Shown: piece by piece, positions 50,946 to 59,454 of the stretch | Numbering within the stretch: position 1 is the first letter of the stretch | How the letters are laid out: each line of letters starts with the position of its first letter | Translations under genes and position numbers: made by a program | NCBI GenBank assembly: GCA_934597165.1 | Contig: CAKTQP010000006.1 | Span: forward strand, 7,696 to 71,695 | Direction of reading: 5' to 3' | Origin: an uncultured Oscillospiraceae bacterium | GTDB taxonomy: Bacteria > Bacillota > Clostridia > Oscillospirales > Oscillospiraceae | Length of the DNA stretch: 64,000 nucleotides | Notes under the pieces: generated by a model | Database searches by the model: none | The model's input: only the letters and a program-made list of their open reading frames with translations | Told to the model about the DNA's origin: nothing

Positions 50946-51252
50946 CCACCCGAACCGACACTGACCTTAAACCTAACCTTGAAACAAACCGTAATGCTGG
51001 ACGTGACCGAGAGAGCGAGCCAAAACCCCAAAAAATCCTTTCTCCACACACCCGTCCCACGCAGCCTTCCGCCCTGCTCCCAACCTAGGACGCCAAAAGT
51101 AGAACGGGAACAAGCCTAGGCGACGCGCACCGATGGGTTTTTCACACAGTTTCCACAGAATTCTCCACAGGCGAATATTGACAAAATCCCCTCCTTGTGT
51201 GTATAATGCAAGGAAAAGGGATTTTTGTATTGATTAGAGTGGAGGGATGTTA
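50946..51252. other. Intergenic stretch with DnaA-box-like sites and a promoter
   Basis: No gene is seen. Four same-orientation DnaA-box-like sites lie at 51040-51048, 51138-51146, 51149-51157 and 51161-51169. Two CCTAGG hexamers occur about 30 bp apart near 51087-51118. The sigma-A promoter of the next gene is TTGACA (51178-51183), 18-bp spacer, TATAAT (51202-51207). Confidence 0.55.
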
Positions 51253-51993
51253 ATGAGTGAGGTAACCAGTAAAGGCAAAAAGGGCAGAAGATTCAGTCGC
51301 GTTGTAGCTCTCTCTGGTTGGCTGGTAGCGATTGCGATTGCTGTACTTGGATGGACATTAGAGGGGAAAATTTCTCCTGCCTACAAGAGTGTGTCACAGG
51401 AAAAGGTTGCGCTGGAAGAGACAAATGGTGAGCTTGAGAAAAAAATCAAAGACTTGGAAGACAAGGCTGATTCAGCAAGTTCCACTGATGATGCGCTTCA
51501 AAAGAAATATGATGATTTGAAAACAGAATATGATGCACTGAAAGAAGACTATGACGAGTTAGCCACGAGCAAAGCGGCGGAAGTAAAAGGAAAGACCTAC
51601 TTGACTGATGTAAAAGTCACAGCCAAGGATTCCGGTATCGCTGTGGGTGAGACAGTAAAAGATACGTATGGAAAAGAGTATAAAAGAGCCATTACGTTTC
51701 CGGAATGTTATTATAGTGGAGGAAGTATAACATTATTGACAGCACAGAAGTATAACCACCTCCGTTTTTGGGTCGTACCGACAGAGGATATGGAAAAGGG
51801 TGAGAGCGCAACGATACGTGTTTATGATAATACTTCCGATGACGTCATAAAGGAAACGGATGAGATCGTACAAGAAACCCACGGTGATGAGCGATATTAT
51901 GACCTGACGATCACTGAGGCAGACTCTATTACACTGAATGCTGGGGGTTCTGATGGTAATGTAGCCGTGTATGGATATTTTTACAATGACTAA
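51253..51993 (+). CDS. Membrane-anchored coiled-coil protein with NPCBM-like domain
   Basis: A 246-aa protein. The start MSEVTSKGKK at 51253 has GGAGG seven bases upstream. One transmembrane helix (about 18-38) is followed by a coiled coil (about 48-108, SQEKVALEETNGELEKKIKD and YDDLKTEYDALKEDYDEL). The C-terminal ~130 residues (YLTDVKVTAKDSG to the end) show the strand pattern of NPCBM/NEW2 carbohydrate-associated domains. Base composition is clearly AT-richer than neighbours. It could be a surface-sensing or wall-binding protein; no enzyme motif. Confidence 0.7.
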   Translation: MSEVTSKGKKGRRFSRVVALSGWLVAIAIAVLGWTLEGKISPAYKSVSQEKVALEETNGELEKKIKDLEDKADSASSTDDALQKKYDDLKTEYDALKEDYDELATSKAAEVKGKTYLTDVKVTAKDSGIAVGETVKDTYGKEYKRAITFPECYYSGGSITLLTAQKYNHLRFWVVPTEDMEKGESATIRVYDNTSDDVIKETDEIVQETHGDERYYDLTITEADSITLNAGGSDGNVAVYGYFYND

Positions 51994-52007
51994 ATAAAGC
52001 AAACAAA

Positions 52008-52040
52008 AAAAGAGCACTACCAAAACGGTAGTGCTCTTTC
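52008..52040. terminator. Bidirectional terminator
   Basis: AGAGCACTACC / GGTAGTGCTCT with A-run before and TTTC after, between convergent genes. Confidence 0.85.
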
Positions 52041-52057
52041 GATATGCAATTCAAAAA

Positions 52058-52948
52058 TTACTCGTTGATGTAGCCTTCACGAACCACCAGGTCATAGGGT
52101 TCAAAGACGACGTTGCGATAAGCGTCAACATCCATCACGGTGCCATCCCAGTCGGAATGGATCTCGCCGGTCTGCTTGACGATGATGTCGTACAGGATGC
52201 GGTAGGTCTGGCCGTTTTCGTCTGCTTCCTGAATGGTGGAGTAGGGCAGAGTCTTATGATAGGTCAGTTCCATGCCGTCATAATCGAAGTGATAACCGCA
52301 ACGCATACGGCAGCCATCCATGCCAGTGTAGTGGAACAGGTCCTTCAGGTCGTGGAGGATCTTGTCGGACTCTTCCTCATACAGGTTTTCGGGGGTGGTG
52401 TCGGTGTAGTCGAAGCGGAACTGGACGGAGACGCCATAGGGCTTGAAGCGATCCAGGTAGGGCTTCAGGTTTTCCTTAGGATAATCCTTGTACAGCACGC
52501 AGTTGACGCGGACGGGCACAGCGATACGGCTGAAGATGTCGTCGCTGCATTCGGCGACGTACTTCACCACGTGTCTGGAGCAGTTGATGCAGGTGATCTT
52601 GTCCTTGTTCTTCTCGGTGAAGGCCACCAGGTCATCCTCGGTCGCACCCTGGAGGGTGGGCAGAGTGGTGTTGATGAACACGCGATGGGTGGTGGGGATC
52701 TGGTCGAGCATGGTCTGCAGGGCGTCCAGGTCAGCGAAGGGCTCGCCGCCGGTGAACACGAAGTCACACTTGGGGGTGATCTCATCCATGGTGCGGATGG
52801 ATTCACAGATCTTCTCCAGGCTGAAGCCTACGGGGTTCTCGTATTCCTGCTTGTTGATGCAGAACGGGCAATGGTTGCCGCAGTCATAGGGGACGAAAAC
52901 CGTGACGGTTGCGCCGCCTTCACGGGTCTTGTACGGATAATTGGTCAT
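52058..52948 (-). CDS. Radical SAM protein, unassigned function
   Basis: A 296-aa protein. The start MTNYPYKTREGG at 52948 has AAAGGTAGG upstream. An upstream extension would run into the structured leader. The cluster motif is DCGNHCPFC (CxxxCxxC), with VFTGGEPFADLDALQ as the GGE motif. CINCSRHVV and MDGCRMRCGYHFDYDG add Cys residues but no clear second cluster. It resembles a pyruvate formate-lyase-activating or peptide-modifying type, but no partner lies nearby. Preceded by a ~270-nt leader that can form four hairpins. Confidence 0.85.
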   Translation of the reverse strand: MTNYPYKTREGGATVTVFVPYDCGNHCPFCINKQEYENPVGFSLEKICESIRTMDEITPKCDFVFTGGEPFADLDALQTMLDQIPTTHRVFINTTLPTLQGATEDDLVAFTEKNKDKITCINCSRHVVKYVAECSDDIFSRIAVPVRVNCVLYKDYPKENLKPYLDRFKPYGVSVQFRFDYTDTTPENLYEEESDKILHDLKDLFHYTGMDGCRMRCGYHFDYDGMELTYHKTLPYSTIQEADENGQTYRILYDIIVKQTGEIHSDWDGTVMDVDAYRNVVFEPYDLVVREGYINE

Positions 52949-52984
52949 AGAGTGATGCCTACCTTTCACTGTCTTACTTCTTCT

Positions 52985-53221
52985 TTGCGTTCGATTCCCG
53001 TCCCGCCAGCCAACGGAGGGACGGCGCTTCGAACCGGAGCGATGCACAGGCCGACCTGACGGATGCTCCCCGGCGTCCCGGCGGCCTGACCGATGGGCGG
53101 GGGAGGAATGGGGTCCCCGGAACCATCGGAGGATGCGCAGAATAAAGTATCATGAGTTCAAATGCGGTGCTTGGTAATTTGACGGAAAGTCCTGGTCGAA
53201 ACCCGCCGTAAATTGCACCGC
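52985..53221 (-). ncRNA. Candidate structured leader RNA of the radical SAM gene
   Basis: On the - strand four stems can form in order: P1 GCGGTGC / GCACCGC (53215-53221 with 53164-53170) enclosing AATTT/AAATT, ACGG/CCGT and a GGT-TTCG-ACC loop; P2 CCATCGG / CCGATGG (53123-53129 with 53090-53096 region); P3 CAGGCCG / CGGCCTG (53082-53088 with 53047-53053); P4 CCGTCCC / GGGACGG extended by GTTCGA / TCGAAC (52989-53004 with 53018-53034). The predicted transcript starts within P1. No terminator T-run and no known riboswitch signature was recognised. Stem coordinates were read by eye. Confidence 0.5.
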
Positions 53222-53225
53222 TACC

Positions 53226-53231
53226 ATTATA
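53226..53231 (-). promoter_or_regulatory. Likely -10 of the radical SAM transcription unit
   Basis: TATAAT on the - strand, preceded by TG as an extended -10. The -35 at 17 bp is weak. Confidence 0.5.
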
Positions 53232-53272
53232 ACATATCAAAAAGGAATTGGACACAGATTGGAGAATTTTTT

Positions 53273-53305
53273 TTGTGCAAAAATTTGTTTTGTCTTTCTG
53301 CACAA
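53273..53305. promoter_or_regulatory. Inverted repeat upstream of the DauR-like gene
   Basis: TTGTGCA (53273-53279) / TGCACAA (53299-53305), a perfect 7-bp inverted repeat with a 19-bp gap. It is AT-rich and lies between divergent transcripts. Possible operator. The rest of 53306-53542 is AT-rich with no gene recognised. Confidence 0.4.
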
Positions 53306-53542
53306 TAGAATGGGGTAAAAACTGGACAGAATGCACATAAAATGACGAAAAAAACCGGCAAAATCGGAGGTCGAATGGGACGTGTTACCTGTCACATTCC
53401 TTCGGTTTGTAAGGAAGGGAGAGGGGAGAAAAGGGGGGAGGCGGGGTTTTCGGCAAAATGAACGAAGCGTCAGAAAAGTACCATCATAAAAGTCCAAAAT
53501 CGGGCAAAACGGAGAAAGCGATTCGGAGGGGGCTCTGTCAGA

Positions 53543-53570
53543 TTGACATTTCAAAAATCTATGATACTAT
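53543..53570 (+). promoter_or_regulatory. Promoter of the DauR-like/pepV operon
   Basis: TTGACA (53543-53548), 16-bp spacer, TACTAT (53565-53570). An ~80-nt leader follows. Confidence 0.7.
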
Positions 53571-53654
53571 TACAAAATATGTATCACAAATTTTACACTC
53601 ATCCATCTCTGCCCGCAGGAGGCAGAGGGAACAGGAAGGGAAGAGGGGATTCGG

Positions 53655-54314
53655 ATGACCTATGAGGAAGCCTTTGAATTTTTGGATCGAACAGCCAAGG
53701 GTATCGCCCAGATGTTCGGCTCCAGCTGCGAGACGCTGGTACACGATATGAGCGTCCCCGATCATCCCATCCTCTCCATCTACAACGGCCACGTTTCCGG
53801 CCGTGAGGTAGGTTCCACCATGGATATTATGGGTGTGGGACAGGACTTGGATGAAGAGGCACGAAAGACCGATTTCGTCAACCTCTACGCCACCACCCCC
53901 GCCGGTCAGCAAATTAAAAGCTCCACCTTTCACATGATGTCCGACGAATACAATCTCGCCCTGGGCATCAACTTTGACTACTCCTCCCTGGTCTTCGCCA
54001 ACCGCATTTTGGTCGATCTGATGCGGGCAGAGGAAGACCTCAAGAGTGCCATCTGGCGCAACGGGGAGAATCGTCTGGGTGAGATCTTGGACGAATGTCT
54101 GGCCATCGTGGGCAAACCGGTGGGGGCGCTGAACAAGGCGGACCGCATCAAGGTCATCGCCCTGCTCAACCAGCGGGAAGCCTTCTCCTTCCGGAAGGCG
54201 GTGCCCTTTATCTCTCAGCGGTTGGGGGTCTCCCGTTATACCGTCTATAAATACCTGTCCGAGATAGCAGAACAAAAGGAGGAACTCCATGAATCAATGG
54301 AAGCGCGCGATTGA
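53655..54314 (+). CDS. YheO-PAS / HTH transcriptional regulator, DauR-like
   Basis: A 219-aa protein. The N-terminal YheO-like PAS domain (about 15-125, with the LVHDMS and HVSGREVGSTMD segments) and C-terminal helix-turn-helix (about 175-210; RKAVPFISQRLGVSRYTVYK) match the DauR family, whose studied members respond to D-amino-acid metabolism. It is translated into the next gene: the pepV ATG lies 26 bp inside its end. The control target may be this operon. Confidence 0.88.
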   Translation: MTYEEAFEFLDRTAKGIAQMFGSSCETLVHDMSVPDHPILSIYNGHVSGREVGSTMDIMGVGQDLDEEARKTDFVNLYATTPAGQQIKSSTFHMMSDEYNLALGINFDYSSLVFANRILVDLMRAEEDLKSAIWRNGENRLGEILDECLAIVGKPVGALNKADRIKVIALLNQREAFSFRKAVPFISQRLGVSRYTVYKYLSEIAEQKEELHESMEARD

Positions 54315-55707
54315 AACCTGGTTTACCGGCAAAGAAGAGCAGATGGTGCGCCAAATCGCAGACCTGGTGGCAGTCCCCAGTGTCGGCGGCGAGAGCGCAG
54401 GCCCATGCCAGCCCTTCGGGGAAGGCCCAGCCAAAGCGCTGGAGGTGGCTCTGCTCCAAGCCCAGGCCGCTGGTCTGAGAGCGGAAAACCAAGGTGGATA
54501 TGTGCTCACGGCAGACTTGAACGACTGCCCTGACGAGCTGCATATCCTGGCGCACTTGGACGTGGTCGCACCCGGCGAAGGGTGGGACACCGATCCGTAC
54601 ACCTTGGTTCAGGAGGGCGACTTGATCTATGGACGTGGGGTAGATGACGACAAAGGCCCGGCGGTTGCCGCTATGATGGCCATGGAGTGCGTCAAGGCTC
54701 TGAACGTCCCCCTGAAACGCAACGTGAAGCTGGTGCTGGGCACCGACGAAGAGAGTGGCTCCCGGGACATCGCCCACTACTATGCCACCGTGCCCTATGC
54801 GCCCTGCTCCTTCTCTCCCGACGCGGAATTCCCCGTCATCAACATCGAAAAAGGCCACTACACCCCGGTCATCACCGGCAAATGGGAAGCCCAGCCTGAG
54901 CTGCCCCAGGTGGTCTCCCTCAACGGCGGCATCCGCATCAACGTGGTGCCCCGCAAGGCGGAAGCGGTCATCCACAAGCTCACCAGCTGCGCCACCACCC
55001 CGTTGGCCGTGGCCACCGGTTGGGTCACCGGCACCGAGATCGAAGTGGTGGACATCGAAGGCGGCGTGAAGATCACCTGCACCGGCCGAGACGCCCACGC
55101 CTCCACCCCGGAGGAAGGCGCCAACGCCATCACCGCTCTGCTCTGCCTGCTCACCCAGCTGCCCCTGGCGGACACGGCTTCTGCCCGTGCCATCCACGCC
55201 CTGTCCAAGATGTTCCCCTTCAAGGATCACCACGGCAGCGCCCTGGGCATCGACCTGGCCGACGAAGCGTCCGGCCGCATCACCGTCTGCCCCTCCCTCA
55301 TCCAGATGGATCGCACCGGGTTCCGTTGTCAGTTTGACGCTCGCGTGCCCCTCTGTGCCACCAAGGAGAATTGCTCCGACGTGGTGGAAGCGGTCTGCAA
55401 GAGCCATGGGTTCACCGTAGCGGGCGAGATGGAACCGGGGCACCAGGTGCCTGCGGACTCCAAGTTCGTCCAGGTGCTGCTCCGCTGCTACGAGGAGGAG
55501 ACCGGCAAGGTGGGCAAGTGCGTGGCCATCGGCGGCGGCACTTATGTCCACAACATCCCCGGCGGCGTGGCCTTCGGCGCGGGGGACATGGAGTTCGACT
55601 CCCACCTCCACGGCGCCAACGAGCGCGCCAGAGTGTCTGCCCTCATGCAGGCGGCGCGTATCTACGCCAACGTCATCGTCGAACTGTGCGGCGAGGAGGA
55701 CGCGTGA
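54289..55707 (+). CDS. pepV: PepV-type M20 dipeptidase
   Basis: A 472-aa protein of normal length. M20 metal and catalytic motifs: HILAHLDVVAPG, the bridging Asp in GRGVDDDKGPAVA, TDEESGSRD, and the late IGGGTYVHNIPGGVAFGAG with the final His in DSHLHGANE. It hydrolyses dipeptides, often with D- or beta-Ala N-termini. It overlaps the DauR-like regulator by 26 bp, suggesting translational coupling of a peptide or D-amino-acid catabolic pair. Confidence 0.93.
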   Translation: MNQWKRAIETWFTGKEEQMVRQIADLVAVPSVGGESAGPCQPFGEGPAKALEVALLQAQAAGLRAENQGGYVLTADLNDCPDELHILAHLDVVAPGEGWDTDPYTLVQEGDLIYGRGVDDDKGPAVAAMMAMECVKALNVPLKRNVKLVLGTDEESGSRDIAHYYATVPYAPCSFSPDAEFPVINIEKGHYTPVITGKWEAQPELPQVVSLNGGIRINVVPRKAEAVIHKLTSCATTPLAVATGWVTGTEIEVVDIEGGVKITCTGRDAHASTPEEGANAITALLCLLTQLPLADTASARAIHALSKMFPFKDHHGSALGIDLADEASGRITVCPSLIQMDRTGFRCQFDARVPLCATKENCSDVVEAVCKSHGFTVAGEMEPGHQVPADSKFVQVLLRCYEEETGKVGKCVAIGGGTYVHNIPGGVAFGAGDMEFDSHLHGANERARVSALMQAARIYANVIVELCGEEDA

Positions 55708-55730
55708 GCGCCAACGAAATAGAACGACAG

Positions 55731-55767
55731 AACGTCCGGAACCAGTTCGGTTCCGGACGTTTTTTTC
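55731..55767. terminator. Bidirectional terminator
   Basis: AACGTCCGGAACC / GGTTCCGGACGTT, 13-bp stem, 5-nt loop, T7 tail. Confidence 0.92.
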
Positions 55768-55769
55768 GT

Positions 55770-56759
55770 TTATTCTGTGACGGCCTCATATCGCCAGCAA
55801 GGCTCCGCCCACGTCCGGCGCACCTTGCCCAGCTCCATCAGGTACTCCAAGTGCGCCACCGCCTCCCCTACGGCGAACCACTTCTGCGGCACCGGGAAGT
55901 CGTCCCAGCCCTTGCAGCGGATCTGCCAGGTCATCTGAGCGGTCAGTTCATAGGCGTTCAGCCCCGGCTCCCGCGCCAACACCGTCAGCGCCTCCTGACA
56001 CCGGCGCTGGTGGTGGGTCATGATCTCGTCCACCCGTTCGATAAAGCCCTTCTGCACCGTCCGGTGCGCCGGCAGGGGCAGTTTCACTGGCAGCTTCCGC
56101 ACCCGCTCCAGAGAGCGCAGGTAGCCTCCTAGGGGGTTGTCGTAGCCCGGCCAGGCGGTGATGTTGGGGGTGATGTCGAAGAGGACGTGATCGCCCAGCA
56201 GCAGGATGCCGTGGGTCGCCTCCCACAGCACCATCTGTCCCGGCGTGTGGCCTGGCGTGTCTAAGGCTTGGAAGTGGTAGCCGCCGTAGTCGAAGGTGTC
56301 TCCGTCGAAGACCCCCTCGTACCGGTCGCAAGGGGGCGGAGCCAGCACCCGGGCGGGGTTGGTGTGGGTCAGCTCTTGCAGCAGCGCCACCGGGAAGCCC
56401 TGTGCGGCCATCAGCTCGTCGAATTTCCCCCACCGGGCGTCGATGCTGGGGGTCTGTCCCGGCAGGCGCTGGCGGTCTACGTCGCCGATGAAGAGGCGGC
56501 TGGTGGGGCTGAGCAGCTCCGGCGCGAGACCGGCGTGGTCGGAGTGGAGGTGGGTCAGGAAGATGTCCGTGTTGGCCATGTCCACGCCCAGTTCCGCCAG
56601 ACCGGCTTTCAGGGCCGTCCGACATTCCTCCTGCCGGAAGCCGGTGTCCACCAGCAGGTTCCGGTCGCCGCGGATGAGGTAGGCGTTCAGGTTTTTTAGC
56701 GGGTTCCCCGGCAGGGGGACGGGGATGCGGTAGAGGTTGGGGGCGACTTGGGTGACCAT
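55770..56759 (-). CDS. Metallo-beta-lactamase fold hydrolase, long form
   Basis: A 329-aa protein. The start MVTQVAPNLYRIP at 56759 has AAAGGAAG upstream. Zinc-site motifs THLHSDHAG, DTPGHTPGQ, GDHVLFDITPN and PAHRTVQKG are all present. The ~100-residue helical C-terminal extension resembles the winged-helix end of RNase Z/lactonase-like MBL proteins such as LACTB2. Substrate unknown. Confidence 0.9.
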   Translation of the reverse strand: MVTQVAPNLYRIPVPLPGNPLKNLNAYLIRGDRNLLVDTGFRQEECRTALKAGLAELGVDMANTDIFLTHLHSDHAGLAPELLSPTSRLFIGDVDRQRLPGQTPSIDARWGKFDELMAAQGFPVALLQELTHTNPARVLAPPPCDRYEGVFDGDTFDYGGYHFQALDTPGHTPGQMVLWEATHGILLLGDHVLFDITPNITAWPGYDNPLGGYLRSLERVRKLPVKLPLPAHRTVQKGFIERVDEIMTHHQRRCQEALTVLAREPGLNAYELTAQMTWQIRCKGWDDFPVPQKWFAVGEAVAHLEYLMELGKVRRTWAEPCWRYEAVTE

Positions 56760-56854
56760 GGGGGCACTTCCTTTCTCTGTGTTTGTTCTATCATAGCACA
56801 CGGGGGTGGGGTGTGAGAAGACACAATGGGGGAGTTATTTTGCAGGATTTTGAA

Positions 56855-57006
56855 GGCTCCCCTGTAAGGGGAGGTGGCACGGAGCGCCGGAGGGGGTGTG
56901 CGGCGAGCGTAGGGGGTGGGAAGGTGCGCCTTTTGGTTTGCTGTGCGTGGCCGACAATCCCTCAGTCAGCCTTTGCGGCTGACAGCTCCCTTTGCACAAG
57001 GGAGCC
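56855..57006. repeat. Intergenic palindromic repeat element, ~152 bp
   Basis: Ends are imperfect inverted repeats: GGCTCCCCTGTAAGGGGAG at the left, the complement of GGCTCCCTTGTGCAAAGGGAG at the right. A hairpin GTCAGCC TTTGC GGCTGAC lies inside the right arm. Similar elements are common between genes in GC-rich gut Clostridia. No ORF with a ribosome site is seen within it. Confidence 0.65.
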
Positions 57007-57057
57007 GGGGGTGGGTGGTATTCGAAAGGCTCTGCCTCCGTCTTGGTGAGCGCAAAA

Positions 57058-57097
57058 AACCACCCCGGCACGGTGGTGTCGGGGTGGTTGGTTTTTT
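57058..57097. terminator. Terminator hairpin near the hppA 3' end
   Basis: CCACCCCGGCAC / GTGTCGGGGTGG with A-run on one side and TTTTTT on the other; probably bidirectional. Confidence 0.85.
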
Positions 57098-57126
57098 AGA
57101 ACGTATCCGCTGTTGTAACGGTTAGA

Positions 57127-59244
57127 TTACATCAGGTGGAAAGCCAGGATCAGGCCGGAGAACACGATGGAAACGGTGGAGCACAGCTTGATCAGGATGT
57201 TCAGGGAAGGACCGGAGGTATCCTTGAAGGGATCGCCAACGGTGTCGCCTACGACAGCGGCCTTGTGGCAGTCAGAACCCTTGCCGCCGTGGTGGCCAGC
57301 TTCGATGTACTTCTTTGCGTTGTCCCATGCGCCGCCTGCGTTGGACATGAACACTGCCATAGCAAAGCCGGTGACGGAGACGCCGCCCAGCAGACCAACG
57401 ACGCCGGTGGGGCCGATGATCAGGCCGGTCAGGATGGGGACGATGATAGCCAGCAGTGCGGGGACGACCATTTCATGCAGGGCGCCCTGGGTGCACAGGC
57501 TGACGCAGGCTGCGTAATCAGGATCGGCTTCATATTCCATGATGCCCTTGATCTCGCGGAACTGACGGCGCACTTCCATAACGATGGACTGTGCGGCCTT
57601 CTGCACGGCACTCATGGTGAAGGCGGAGAAGACGAAGGTCAGCATTGCGCCGATGAACATACCGACCAGAACGGTGGGGCTGGTCAGGGTGAAGTTCAGC
57701 ACTTCATCGGTGTTTTCCTGAACGATGTTGACATAGGAGACCAGCAGAGCCAGAGCGGTCAGGGAAGCGGAGCCAATGGCGAAGCCCTTGCCGGTAGCTG
57801 CGGTGGTGTTGCCCAGGGAGTCCAGAGCGTCGGTACGGTCACGGACTTCTTCAGGCAGGCCGCTCATTTCAGCGATGCCGCCGGCGTTGTCGGCCACGGG
57901 GCCGTAAGCGTCGGTTGCCAGGGTGATGCCCAGGGTGGAGAGCATGCCGACACCAGCGATGCCGATGCCATACAGGCCCTTGTTGAATTCAGGGGTGAAT
58001 GCGCCGGCGGCGTCGATGATGGTGTTGGTGCCGCCTGCTGCGAAGTAGCTGATCAGAACAGCTGCTGCAACGATGAGGATGGAAGCCAGAGTGGACTTCA
58101 TGCCCAGGGACAGGCCGCCGATGATGATGGTAGCGGAACCGGTCTCAGAGGTAGCAGCCAGTTCCTGAGTGGGCTTGTAGCTGTCAGAGGTGAAGTATTC
58201 GGTGAAGTAGCCGATGGCACAGCCGCCGACCAGACCGCACAGGATAGCGATGAACACGCCCAGCCAGTTGTCGGGCAGGATGACATGGCACAGGACAGCT
58301 GCGCAGACTGCGGACAGGATGGCAGCCACATAGGTGCCGGTACGCAGGCTGGTCAGCAGGGACTTCTGGGTGGCGTTTTCCTTGGTCTTGACCAGGAAGG
58401 AGCCCAGGATGGAGCAGACGATGCCAGCGAAAGCCAGAGCCACGGGCAGCAGGATGCCTTCGAAGCCATAGCCAGCGGTAGCGCCCAGAGCGAAGGTAGC
58501 CAGGATGGAGCCGACATAGGATTCATACAGGTCAGCGCCCATGCCAGCCACGTCGCCCACGTTGTCGCCCACGTTGTCGGCGATGGTAGCGGGGTTACGG
58601 GGGTCATCTTCGGGGATGCCGGCTTCGACCTTACCAACCAGGTCAGCGCCCACGTCAGCAGCCTTGGTGTAGATGCCGCCGCCGACACGAGCAAACAGTG
58701 CCATGAAGGAAGCGCCCATGCCGTTCATGACCATGATGTTGCCAAGCTGAACAGGATCCTGGATGCCGAACACGAAGTACAGCAGGGTGAACCAGATGGA
58801 GATATCCAGCATGCCCAGGCCGACGACGGTGAAGCCCATGACGGAACCAGAGGAGAAGGCGACACGCAGGCCCTTGTTCAGGCTTTCAGAAGCGGCCTGA
58901 GCGGTACGAGCGTTGGAATTGGTGGCGATCTTCATGCCCACCAGACCTGCCAGCATAGACCAGATGCCACCGGTCAGGAAGGCGAAGGGGGTGAACTTAG
59001 AGAGCATCTTGCCGCCGCTTGCGAAAGCGATGATGACGAGCAGGATGAAGACCACGACAAAGACCTTTGCCACGGTGGTGTACTGACGCTTCAGATAGGC
59101 GTTCGCACCCTGACGGATGTTAGCGGCGATCTTCTGCATCTTTTCGGTACCTTCGGAAAAGCTCATAACCTTCTTTGCCTGAAGCAGGGCAAAGATGATA
59201 GCCAGAGCGAATCCCAGGAACCCAATCCAGAAAAAGCGATCCAA
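57127..59244 (-). CDS. hppA: Membrane-bound ion-translocating pyrophosphatase, K+-dependent type
   Basis: A 705-aa protein with about sixteen helices. The pyrophosphate site is intact: DVGADLVGKVEAGIPEDDPR, then NVGDNVGDVAGMGADLYES, and SDCHKAAVVGDTVGDPFKD near the C-terminus. GNTTAATGKGFAI carries Ala at the position that is Lys in K+-independent enzymes, indicating the K+-dependent class, many of which pump Na+. It couples hydrolysis of pyrophosphate to ion export. Monocistronic with its own promoter. Confidence 0.96.
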   Translation of the reverse strand: MDRFFWIGFLGFALAIIFALLQAKKVMSFSEGTEKMQKIAANIRQGANAYLKRQYTTVAKVFVVVFILLVIIAFASGGKMLSKFTPFAFLTGGIWSMLAGLVGMKIATNSNARTAQAASESLNKGLRVAFSSGSVMGFTVVGLGMLDISIWFTLLYFVFGIQDPVQLGNIMVMNGMGASFMALFARVGGGIYTKAADVGADLVGKVEAGIPEDDPRNPATIADNVGDNVGDVAGMGADLYESYVGSILATFALGATAGYGFEGILLPVALAFAGIVCSILGSFLVKTKENATQKSLLTSLRTGTYVAAILSAVCAAVLCHVILPDNWLGVFIAILCGLVGGCAIGYFTEYFTSDSYKPTQELAATSETGSATIIIGGLSLGMKSTLASILIVAAAVLISYFAAGGTNTIIDAAGAFTPEFNKGLYGIGIAGVGMLSTLGITLATDAYGPVADNAGGIAEMSGLPEEVRDRTDALDSLGNTTAATGKGFAIGSASLTALALLVSYVNIVQENTDEVLNFTLTSPTVLVGMFIGAMLTFVFSAFTMSAVQKAAQSIVMEVRRQFREIKGIMEYEADPDYAACVSLCTQGALHEMVVPALLAIIVPILTGLIIGPTGVVGLLGGVSVTGFAMAVFMSNAGGAWDNAKKYIEAGHHGGKGSDCHKAAVVGDTVGDPFKDTSGPSLNILIKLCSTVSIVFSGLILAFHLM

Positions 59245-59292
59245 GATTGAACAACTCCTTTGTGATAAATTCGCTTTTCATTTAGCTTTTCC

Positions 59293-59321
59293 ATTTTAGC
59301 AAGGTGCTTTCCATTTTGCAA
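59293..59321 (-). promoter_or_regulatory. Promoter of hppA
   Basis: On the - strand TTGCAA (rc 59316-59321), 17-bp spacer, TAAAAT (rc 59293-59298). A-rich tracts at 59334-59358 immediately upstream could form an UP element. Confidence 0.7.
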
Positions 59322-59454
59322 GAGCAACGGCAGAAAAAAACGCCGAAATTTACAGAAAACGCCCCCTTTTCCCCGCTATTTCACCAGACTGCATTCTCTT
59401 GCCCAGGAACGTTCTGGAAACGACGACAGATGTACATACACAGCGCACGACCAC

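Noticed and set aside
52981..53040. A tRNA-like GTTCGATTCCCG on the + strand
   Set aside because: It resembles a T-arm, but no matching acceptor or anticodon stem can be drawn. It is explained as one arm of hairpin P4.
53176..53220. GGAAAGTCC on the + strand, recalling RNase P RNA
   Set aside because: The remaining conserved RNase P regions are missing and the context is a leader on the other strand.
53458..53658. A 66-codon + strand ORF before the DauR-like gene
   Set aside because: It spans the promoter TTGACA/TACTAT of that gene and has no ribosome site.
57136..59250. A 704-codon + strand frame opposite hppA
   Set aside because: Exact antisense of a conserved membrane protein; no ribosome site, and a composition typical of antisense frames.
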